Under the pieces are notes generated by a model. The model was not told the origin of the DNA and ran no database searches. It saw only the letters and a program-made list of their open reading frames with translations. This document shows, piece after piece, positions 34,680 to 60,900 of a DNA stretch of 64,000 bases; position 1 is the first letter of the stretch; every line of letters begins with the position of its first letter. The position numbers were made by a program, and so were the translations under genes. Source of the stretch: Bimastos eiseni (lineage: Eukaryota; Annelida; Clitellata; Crassiclitellata; Lumbricidae); NCBI GenBank assembly GCA_959347315.1, contig OY365806.1, positions 49,830,342 through 49,894,341 on the forward strand, written 5' to 3'.

Positions 34680-36249
34680 ACAATAAATACCTGTTCTCAG
34701 GATAGACGGCAGCAGACTGGTTGGTGGAAAGACATTTGTATCAGAGGTGTTAAAATCCGATGCAAGCTGGACACCGGTGCTGAAGTGAATGTAATGCCTG
34801 TTGCAGAGTATAAAAAGATTCCCGGCAGACCCATGCTACAGAAAACGAAAGTGATACTGGCAGGATATGGTAATAACAAAATTAGGCCACTGGGAACCGC
34901 AGTAATCGAGGCCAGACTGAATGACGAGAAGCACACTTTAAAGTTCCTCTTGTTGTCACATGAATATATTGCGCAGAATTGATTCAGGTACTGCTGGACC
35001 TGACATGAACATTGTAAATAAAGTACTTGAGGAATTTGAAGATGTGTTCAAAGGAATCGGACAGCTTCAAAGAGAACATCACATCTCTTTAGATCCTTCA
35101 ATTCACCCAGTGATTCATCCACCCAGACGTGTTCCATTTGCTCTTCAGCCAAAATTAAGAGACAAGCTCGAAAGTTTGGTTGCAAGTGGTATCATCGAAA
35201 AAAAGATGAACCATGTGTAATACCTATAGACGAAAACAACAGCCCGAGCCATTGATGCCACATGAAGTACCTCAAAGACCTTGGGCCAAGGTCGGAGTCG
35301 ATCTGTTTCAGTTCGCAGCTCGAGATTACCTTTTAGTAGTGGATTATTTTTCTAAGTATCCGGAAGTTGTGTTGCTGGCCGATAAGACAGCAGCCTCGGT
35401 GATTCTCAAAATGAAAGAAATATTTGGGAGACATGGTATACCTGATGAAATTATGGCAGACAACATGCCCTTCGCCAGCCGACAGTTTCAGTTGTTTGCA
35501 CAGGACTGGAGTTTCAAAATCACAACCTCCAGCCCACGGTACCCCCAATCTAGTGGCCAAGCTGAGCGCATGATCCAAACGAGAAAGCAACTTCTACGAA
35601 AAGCTCAGGACAGCCACACTGACCCACATATTGCATTGCTTAAGTACCGTAATGCTCCATTAGCTGGACTAAACGTCAGCCCAGCTCAGTTACTGAGCCG
35701 ATCCTTAAGAACGAAACTTAAAGTCCTTAACCGAAATCTCCAACCAAAGGTTGTCGACGCCAGAAGAGATATCATTTATCGACAGCAGAAGCAGAAAATG
35801 TACCATGACCGCACATCAAGACCGCTTCCGACCTTGACAGAGGGTGATGTGGTCCGTGTTCAGCATGAAGGAACGTGGACCCGTGGACAAGTCAGTCAGG
35901 TACATTCGGCTCCGCGTTCATATAAAAAAATTATGTCAACACAGAAACTGGGTCTTCCCTTAGACGAAACAGAAGAGATCTCATTCAGACCAAGGAAATG
36001 ATGCCGGTTGAGAGACCACCAATGGAGGACACCACAACGCTGGTCCATGGTGACGTCCAGATGGCAGCATCAGCCTCACAATTCTCAGCCACCATCAGTG
36101 TGCCAGTAAAAGAAACTCAGGGTCAAGTCTTGGCGCCTGATGAGCAGATTGCAACACATGCAACGGGTGGACTAGCTTCAAGTTCAAAAACTCGGAGTGG
36201 TAGACCGACCAAACTCCCTACTAGATTTAGTGATTACCTGTTGAACTAA
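34680..36249 (+). pseudogene. pol: pol of the Gypsy-type element, lacking most of RT and RNase H
   Basis: The protease active site LDTGAEV lies near 34768-34788. After a frame change, an RT N-terminal segment (HPPRRVPFALQPKLRDKLE, about 35118-35175) stops at about 35217. The next frame (35213-36001) is integrase. Its catalytic acids lie in GVDLF (about 35297), MADNMPF (about 35455) and SGQAERMI (about 35553). A chromodomain-free tail follows in another frame (35998-36249). The central RT catalytic motif and RNase H are absent, so an internal deletion joins at about 35205-35220. Confidence 0.88.
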
Positions 36250-36301
36250 TTACACTACATTAAGACATTAAGCCAATTAATCCGGTTTGGAGAAGGGGAA
36301 A

Positions 36302-36445
36302 TGTAACATATGAATGAATGACTAGATTCGGGATCTTTGGACTCTTCCGGTAGAGCGAGCACTGAGGACCAAAAGTCAATGGATGACACTTATACTGAAC
36401 AGTAATAAAGATTTGTTACGATTAATGTTTTATTCAAACATAACA
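36302..36445 (+). repeat. 3' LTR of the Gypsy-type element
   Basis: TGTAACA start and CATAACA end. It differs from the 5' LTR at the second base and at two transitions (actgagg/actaagg and ttacgatt/ttatgatt). Confidence 0.9.
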
Positions 36446-36489
36446 AACTGTGCTTAAAACAACCAGCTGTACTACATCAAAGAAACTCT

Positions 36490-37095
36490 ACTTTGAATAA
36501 GTCGCAAAGAAAATGTCGCTAATAAAAATGTCGCAATAAAAATATCGCAATTAAAAATGTCGCACGTTATTTATGTTGCACGATTATAATAGCGTCAGTC
36601 AAAATATGGCATAAGAATATATATAAGTTTCGAATTATATTAGCCATTTTAATGAATTATAATTATATTAATAATTATTCATATTGCGAACTATAGGCCG
36701 ACCTCTGTTATGCACTTAAACCGAACTTTGGTAAACGGTAGTTTAGTTTGGCAAAACCATTTTCTTGCGGCTATCACGCTCTCTCAATTTCAAATAGAAG
36801 CTGGACTGATGACAGAATCCTTGCTTAAATCGATGCTTGAATAAATAATAGAATCTTGTTTAATTAGACGCTGGATGGACTAAAATAATTTTGTTTATTA
36901 AGAAGTTGCATTGATGAAAAGAATTAGATCTATCGATAAGTAGGAGCGGTATCGATGAGCAAATTCTGTTTAAGTGGCAGCGGGATCGGTAAAAATAATC
37001 GCGCTTAAGTTGAAACTGGATTGACAAAGAATTATGTTCAACTGGAAGCTGGTTCGATGAAAGACATATCGCTTAAATAGAAACTGGATTCATAT
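36490..37095 (-). repeat. One-armed foldback remnant: 14-bp outer array plus 39-bp inner block
   Basis: 36498-36566 repeats aaaaatgtcgcaat with a ~14 bp period. 36785-37095 is a reverse-orientation block of the 39-bp repeat (agaagctggactgatg, gaaactggattgac and others). The order outer array then inner block equals the left arm of the foldbacks at 29115 and 53495, but the outer repeat is different and no right arm is seen. Confidence 0.55.
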
Positions 37096-37100
37096 TAGCA

Positions 37101-37106
37101 TTTATT
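37101..37106 (-). terminator. Candidate poly(A) signal of copy C
   Basis: AATAAA on the minus strand, about 250 bases after the stop at 37354. No other AATAAA closer to the stop was noticed. Confidence 0.3.
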
Positions 37107-37353
37107 TAATTAAAGTTGTTTTCTGAATACAGTGAAGAAATTATATTTAGGTTTCTATCTGGGAAACACTCAGTTCCACTATATTCAGAGGGCGAACTTA
37201 TAACATCTTCCATAAATTCAGTCAAAGACAATTTTCAACCGAGGTTTCAATCAAGGAAATCACTGAAAAATTAACGTTCCTTAATGAAAGAAGATTGGTG
37301 ACGGTCGCTCCTGTGTTTACTTATGCTTCGTATAGAACGTTTCTCTTAGTGCG

Positions 37354-53180
<15,827 letters not shown>

Positions 53181-53213
53181 CTCGCGCCTTTAATAAAGTG
53201 TATACGCTGGCGA

Positions 53214-53220
53214 TATATAC
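53214..53220 (-). promoter_or_regulatory. Candidate TATA box of copy C
   Basis: TATATA 34-40 bases before the ATG at 53180, within the stretch identical to copy B. Confidence 0.3.
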
Positions 53221-53494
53221 TGTGTCTGTAAGCCTGTAAGCATATTATATACATATGCAATTATGGTAGTAGATATTCAATTTCACATGCACAAATAATA
53301 CAATATGAAATAAATATTATAAGCAAGTGCTATCATGCATACACTTACACATGTGATGTGAATGATAAGCCTAAGTGCATGCACAGATACAGATAAATCT
53401 AACCATGATATACCTTCCTAAAGAGTGGCATTACGAATTAGTACAAAAAACGTTAGGTCGGCGAATAAAATAAAAGATAGGATAAAAGAAGTGG

Positions 53495-56375
53495 GTGTCC
53501 GGACAATTCCCTCTGACATTCTACCCCGACATTTTCCCCGTAGGACATTTCTGCAGGAAATTCCCCGTTTAACTAGACACTCAGCGCAATTATTGTTGAG
53601 AATGTGCATTATATTGGCTATTTCGTATAATCATCAATTATAAATTAGAAGAAAAAACCGATTTTTTGACAGGAATGCATTTGGGTTAAACCGCAGCTTG
53701 GATAAATCCCATAACGTATTATATGCTCACATTCATTTTCTTGCACACTATAAGCATTCTGAATTTGAAACAGTAGCTGGAGTAACGATAAAAATTCTTC
53801 TAAAAAAGAAATTGGATTGCTGGAAAAGACTCCTCTGTAGAAATATGCTTAATTAGAGGCCATTTTAAACCAGGAATCTTTGCTCATATGAATGCGGTAT
53901 CGATTAAATAATTTCAGCTTGGGTGGAAGCCTGTAATTATTAAAAGTCTAACAAACCTAGATTCAAATTGTAGACCATACAATAAAGACCACTGCACCCA
54001 ACAGTGATTCTGAAGAACACATTACTCGTGAATCTATAGCTACTCACCCTCTGCCTTGGATGCTATATATACAATTGTTCGAATGTGCTGAAGCTGCTTC
54101 CTGCTCCACAGTCCAATTGAACCAGATCGCTCCTAATCGCACTGCATAGTATAAAGCGACACAAGAGCAGAAGACAGGCAGACACATACAAGTAGACAGG
54201 CAGGCAAAAAGGGCAGCAGACAAACAAGCAGTCCGACGAACGTAGAAGTGAACAAATCATTCGGCTGATTGGGTGTGGTGCTGTTATCCGTGTGAACGCC
54301 ACAAGATGTTGTATTCTTCAGAGGTCGTCAAGATAAAGTTAAGAGTGAAAACTGGAACAAAAGCAATAAAGGTGAAACTGTCCTTAGTCCTTGACACTGA
54401 CACTATTCATCTCAAATCTTATGTGCCTCTACCCCTCTTAAAGCGTAATTCATACTTATGTGCCTGCGTACCAATTCAAGAAACCTTCCGATCCCTCAAT
54501 TCCTTCAACCTTGATTCTGCCCACACATTCAGTGAACATTTTCCTGTCCGCAAATAGGTGTAATTTTTACCAATATCTTAACTTTACCGATCACATTACC
54601 CATTTTTCCCGGTTTTGCTTCAAGCACATAATATTTTGTGACCTTCGCAGAATCTGCAATATATATTCGACATCAATACTGCATGTACAATCGCTAGCTA
54701 CCCTTTGTAGTTCATGCTAAATAGGACCACCCCAATTCTTTTTCCCGAACATAGACATCGCCCAATATACCGTCCCCAAGCCCATCAAAGTGCTTTCCCT
54801 GCCGTTACAGCTTGCTATCACCCCACAGGTCTTTCAATCATAGCGAAAAACACTGTTCTTCGCAATACTATCCTGATTCTTCCTCTCACCTCTTTCTGCT
54901 CAAAGCACCATCCACCTTAGTCGTCTGACTGTCTGTCACTCTGGATTTTAGCTTATGCCCATCAATTTACCTTGGGTTAGCGCTTGTGAATAAGCTGGTC
55001 TCCACGACTTCGCTTTCATGGGCGCTGTTGAATTGGGGTCTTGGGCCATATCTCTCGTATATTTGCCCCGAACAATTCCCCTCCACGTTTCCCCTACAAC
55101 ATTTCTCCTGTACAGTTCCTACCCACTCATTTGATCCACTGCCACTCTTCGTGAGAAGTGGATTATACTGGCTATTTCAGCCAATTATTTGTTATTAATT
55201 ATTTAGATACCAAACCATGTTCGATATGTGCGCGCATAGCAAACCATATTTCGGGTTAGCAAAGCCTATGCTTAGTCCCTACAGTTTTCTTGGGTATCGC
55301 GTCAATTGATCCCCGTTAACTCCGCGCTGTAACCACTTACAACCGTTCGGAGATTCTTTTATTTCTCAGAGCATTTTTTTAAGACTTCAGCGCGAAATGC
55401 AGAGACAGAAGACTACATTTCTAAACGGAGTTGTTCGTTTGAGGCTAGTGCCAACCGCGCTGCAACCGCTTATGGCCGTTCAGAGATTCTTTTATATCTC
55501 AGAACAATTTATCCCATGCATAGACGCTTATGCTAAGACTTTATGCTGATCAACTACTCATATCATGACTCTCAATTACGCTTTTGTAATTTTTTTTCTC
55601 ATTTTAGCATTTCGTGCTCTTTTACATCGTTCTTTTAATAAAAGGAGAAGGTCGCAAGTGGAACATGAATGTTGTATCATTTGGGCTGGGCTCAATAGGC
55701 AGAGGAACAATTGACGAAGAGATCAATTGACTAGGGGACCAATTGACGGGAATCAACTGACGGGAACAAGTTGACGGGGGATCACCCGACGGGGTATCAA
55801 AAGACGAAGAACCATTTTCCTGCATATGCGCATCACGCGCCCTCGTTTTGAAATAGAAGTTGGATTGATGAAAAATGCTTGATTACTTAGCAAGTATTCC
55901 TTTAATCAATCCAAGTTTTATGTAGGCAATAATGTTCTACCTCAATCCAGCTTTTACTTTAGCAAGATTCTTTCCATTAGTCTAGCTTCTATTTAAAAAA
56001 GAATTCTTCTCATCAATTGCGCATGCATTTAAGGAGAATTTTATCATCAATATAGCTTTCATTTAGACAGACACTATGTCATCAATTCAGCTTATATTTA
56101 ATCAGAATTCCTTTCTTGAATGCAGTTAAAATGTTAAAGAAGAATTCTTCAGCATTCCAACATCCATTTAACAATGAACTTTTTCAACAATCTATTTCAA
56201 ATTATGAACACTCGCTAAGTTCAAGAGAATGTGTATGAGCATAATTTGTATGCTTTACAGACACAATCATGTTAAAAATCGTAAATAGTTGTGTTGGGCA
56301 AGTGATCAAACGAGGGAGAATGTACAGAGGAAAAGTTCTTGGAGGAAAATGTCCGGAGAATGTCCAAAATGTCGG
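53495..56375. mobile_element. Modular foldback element upstream of copy C
   Basis: Left outer array 53495-53565 (ccgacattttccccg-type units). Left inner 39-bp repeat block, reverse orientation, 53770-53945. Right inner block, forward orientation, 55870-56180. Right outer array 56305-56375 (ggaaaatgtccgg units, opposite orientation). This is the same order as the structure upstream of copy B, so it was present before the B/C duplication. The middle (53946-55860) holds the conserved gctacaagatgttgtattc segment at 54299, a LINE fragment and sequence unique to this unit (55000-55800). It starts about 300 bp before the esterase start codon. Confidence 0.6.
54540..54690 (+). mobile_element. L2-like LINE ORF2 fragment inside the foldback middle segment (unit C)
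   Basis: The same fragment as at 30570-30705 (FTDHITHFSRFCFKH in plus frame), with frameshifts. Confidence 0.55.
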
Positions 56376-57957
56376 GTTTAAGAGTAGGCCTATGACTGCG
56401 ATTAAATGGAGCGTAACATAAACAATATCGCATTATTAAGTTCAGTGATAATGAATATAACAAATATAACACTAATATAATATAGCAGAACAGCAGTGAA
56501 CATCACATCGCAACATACACGTAACAGTATACAGTAACATGACTTAACATGATATTTGTCAAATCATAACGTTAATGAGGGTCACGTGAGTCACCGGTGG
56601 AATTCACGACGCTGATGGGTTTCTAATTGATAGTTGGACGGTGAAAGCGCCATTTAAAGAGGCAACTCATGATATGATAGAGAAAGCACATCATAAAAAT
56701 TTAAAAAAATATTACCTGACCTAACATCTACCTGTCAACGTCATAGTGGATTTTTGTCATTTTTTTCACATAGTTTGAAATCGATTGCCGTTTGGTTATG
56801 CCTCTCGCCTTTTAACGCGGAGCGTGCGGATTCGAGTATCCTCTGAGTCGGCTGCTGTTGTGACTTCTAACAAGACCTTAACTCACAACCTTTAGGATGC
56901 AAAGTGCTCCTACTTTCGAATTTTACTTCAATTTGTTGATTAACCGCAGTTAAGGAAACATGTAGACTATCTAGGAAGCATTTGGAAGAAATCGCATGAA
57001 TTCTGACAAACAGAGGGCAGAGTTGTATGATTTCAAGACTCAACTTGGTCCCGAGACGTACATGTATCTTGATGTCTTGGTAATTGTCTCGATTTTACGA
57101 ACCTAATATCGTGGGTTTAATCTTGGTCTCGCGGTCAATTTTTGATTTCTTGGAAACAGTAACTGGCTTGACGAGTAAGTCTTTATCTTATCTTAAAGAA
57201 GCGGTCTCAATAAACCTCACACAGACTCTCTTTAGTTCTTGCGCAATGAATTGTCTTTTGCCGATCTGATAATATCGGAACTGTTACTGCTAAACAAGCA
57301 TGAAGTTTAGATCTGTATGGTTAACGTATGACAGCAAATTCATGAGCGGTCCTACCTTGATAGAAGTCGGTTGCCTCTTGTTTTTCGGTAAAATGTGAAG
57401 AAATCGGCGGCACGTAAGAGTTTAAATGTTAATTCATTAGGTCCTAAAACTTCGAAACCACTAAATGTTCAGATTTTCAGCCTCAGAAAAAAGCTGTCTT
57501 TGCATATTCTGCATAATATGTGTCGAATTTTCTGTGTTTATTTCCACGAAGAAGCTGTTTTTAAAATGATCATCTGTACTACGTCAAAGAGAGATAGAAA
57601 GGTTAGATGTGATTATAGTTCATGGTAACATAGAAGTCATATAGAAGGCGGCCCAACAGAATCACGATAGAATAGTCCCTTCAAAAAATTGACTGCTTAG
57701 GAGGGATTAGCCTGTTCACGAGGCAAATTTTTTCTCAATGACTTGAATAAATTTTTATTTTTTATTTGATATATATATATATCTCATATATGACACATTT
57801 GCAATATATTTAGAGTGCGAAGTTCAAACTTTTTGGTGAAGTTCAATTACGACAATTTTATCCGAGGTTTCAATCAAGGAAATAACAGGAAGTTAACGTG
57901 TCTTGATGAAGGTAGATTGATTGGTAACGGTCGTTACAGTATTTAGCCGTTCTTCGT
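56376..57957. other. Intergenic region between copy C foldback and copy D
   Basis: Aligns with 32346-33590 and 36447-37353 without the Gypsy element. No gene recognised. An AT microsatellite lies near 57771-57783. Confidence 0.5.
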
Positions 57958-60900
57958 TTAGAACATTTCTCTCAGTGCGTCAAAATCCTCTTCAAACTCT
58001 CCAGGATACATGGATATCATTGCTTCACTGTAGTAATCTGACATCACCTGAGCAAATTCTGATGATGAAAATCGGACATCCTCAGTTTCAGCTGCAAACA
58101 AAGCGTTTGAAGGTTAATATATCTGGAATATATATATATGGAATATATATATGCTAAAGAGGAAATAAATTAATGATTGCAAGAGTGATTGAATAAGTGA
58201 GTGGAATAATGAGTAAAGGAGCAAATGAACGAAAAAACCTAGTTAACAAAGTGAATAAACGAACATGAAACGAAACAATTGATAGAACAATGAAAGAACG
58301 AATGAACTAATGAGTTAACATGACTGAAACATCGCATGTGACGCGATGATTGATCAGCTGTCTCCGTCCATTCGTTGGTTCATAGTTTTATATTGACGTA
58401 TTAAGATAACTCTATAAGGATCAGGACTTTGAAGCCAACTGTTTCATCACAGATTTTCATGTTGTAGAGAATCGTCGCCAAACATTGACGTCAGTATTAT
58501 TACATGAAAGGATCACAAATGTGATAATAGATGGCATTGCCTGTAACAGGTAGAGTTGCAACAGCGATTGGAATGATAAAGGGGATGTGTGGTTAGACAT
58601 CGGCTGATGCGGATCCACCCCTCCTTCGGTTGGACTCGAAACGCGGATGAGTACACACACTGGATGACGTTAATCTAAATCTGGTAAACCGAATGAGCGC
58701 GGAAACAGTGAGTCTACGTATCTGTGCTTCATGTGCTATAAAAGTGGTTGAATTGTCAACTCTTCAGTTGTAATTGTAGTTCAGTCTGATGTCTGTTCAA
58801 TTTTATGAAGAATGCTGATCGTTGACAAATCTAGTAGTAGCTGAGAACTTGCTGATTGAGGTACCATAAGGGACGAGCTAAGACCAGTATGGCGCAATAT
58901 AGGCGCCAAAATGCGAATAGCAATAAAAAATGTTTAACTAGATGTGACTTCAAGCAGTTATTTATCAAGGTAAAGTTAATTGTTCATTGCATAATTTTTT
59001 TAGTATGAGTATTAAGCAGTGCATTCACATTAAAAAACAGAGTGCCAATAAGTGAGTTATCACTTGCTTGGCTGTTGATTAGTGAATAACTAGATAAATG
59101 AATCTACATGCAACGATTATCACCTGGTTGGCTCTTGATAGGTATACCAGATAAGATGCTCATGTAACTAGAGTAGAAATAGTAGTTCATTTGCTTGTAG
59201 AGTTCTTTGACGGATATTTCAGCGTCCAGATAGAACACTTTGAAGTTGTCGTCTGCTCTGAATTGTGGCCAAACGGTGAGAGTTTCATTGAAGGGGGCCT
59301 GAACTGGACTTGGAGTCGGATTTCTAAGACCAAGTTGAACAAATAAACGCCTCGAAATGCAAGTAACCGCATAAAGAAATTTGCAAGAAGAAGACCTAAA
59401 ATTCATGCTACTCCTAAAAAACCGATGGAAATATCATTAAATATACGTTGTACTTTTAAGGGTTTCAGTAGAGTGTTGTACAATCCAATTGTTTATTCAC
59501 AAAATCGTGTTCTTTGTCAAGCTGACAATTTACCTCCATACAATGTTATACAATTGACGAAATATTATCGTATTATTCAAGTATCGTGCGTGTAAGGGGT
59601 GTGTATGCGCGCTTACCCGTTAACTTACGTAGGCTAAGTAGGTAGGCATGTGTGTGAAAGTATATTTGCCTGTATGTGCATTCTTTTTTATTTGATGTAG
59701 GCCTATTTGTTGCTGCAGGTTGTTAAGAGGCATGGAGTATTAAGCGAGTTTTCGCTTCCCAATTTGTTTTCAAAGCTTTCCACAGAAACAAAACTTGACC
59801 GTAGCGCTCTCGGACTGGCAAACGTCAAACGTGCCTAGACAGGTTCTGGCTATTTAAAAAAATACATACAAGTGCGTGTAGGCCTACATGTACTTGTGCA
59901 TATATAATGTACAGCACTATATTACGCCTATAAAGCGCCTATGAAATAAAAAAGTTTTTCAAATCATGTGGAGTGACCTATTAACCCCCCCCCCCCCCAA
60001 TGATCCTTAGTAAGATTTTATTTGGGGTCACAACCTCATAAATTTCTTGTCGAAAGACATTATCAGACACGAAACGATGCGACAAAGACAGGTCAGATTT
60101 TAGGCGTGAGATAAACCGACCCGTATTTGGCGAAGTTAGTCCACAGAGTCTGAACGTATTTAGCATAAGTGATGTCCTCCGGAGTGTAACCGATTGAGTC
60201 GTAATAAATGCCAGAGTCATTCCTCACATCAGGATTGATCGTCAGGTAACCACTGCCCCAGACGTAATGAATTTCGCCCGCATGCGGAACTCCTACATAC
60301 ATCGTAGAGAAATAAACGCAGATGCCATAAAACGAAGGAGTTTAAGACAACGGACCCTGTCTGAAATCAGGTGATCAGGTAGTCCAATCGTCTTTATGTG
60401 GCCACACTGAAGATTAGAACTGTGCTAGTAAGCGAGCATTTTCTAATGGACCTAGATTTGGAACTTCCTTTCTGTATCTGATCGTCCACTTCGGTCGTTT
60501 GACGCACCTCGTTCTTGACTTAAAACTTGTATTTTCAAATTGCTTTGTCCACCGCTGTTTTGATACTTACCTGAACACGGCTGGTTATGACTAGGAGTCT
60601 CTAGTAACGTAGCTTCATTCAAATTAATCGTTACTCATTATTTTTGCTTAGAATATTTTTTCTCTACGCTAAATTAATGTGTGCGCTGTCTCCATGCAGG
60701 GCCCGCGAAGTAGGACGTTTTGGCGCTGCCGTTTTGGCGCAGGACGTTTTGGCGCAGATACCTATAGTGTAATATGAAGCATTATCGATGAAAATGATCA
60801 TGCTAAACTGAGAACTGGAATGATGAAAAGAATTATCCTTAAATGGAAGTGGAATGGATATGAGAGTTATACTGGTCCTCTAAACCCTTTTAGTCACAAT

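Larger units (their letters stand above)
33589..36445 (+). mobile_element. Gypsy-type LTR retrotransposon, short, internally deleted
   Basis: Two 144-bp LTRs (33589-33732 and 36302-36445) differ at 3 positions by eye. They are flanked by the 5-bp duplication aactg (33584-33588 and 36446-36450). A purine tract (ggagaaggggaaa, 36288-36300) precedes the 3' LTR. The coding order gag, protease, RT start, integrase is that of Gypsy (Ty3) elements, but most of RT and all of RNase H are missing. The homologous empty site is recognisable near 57550 in the next unit. Low LTR divergence suggests a fairly recent insertion that arrived already deleted, by use of another copy's proteins; this last is inference. 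Confidence 0.93.
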
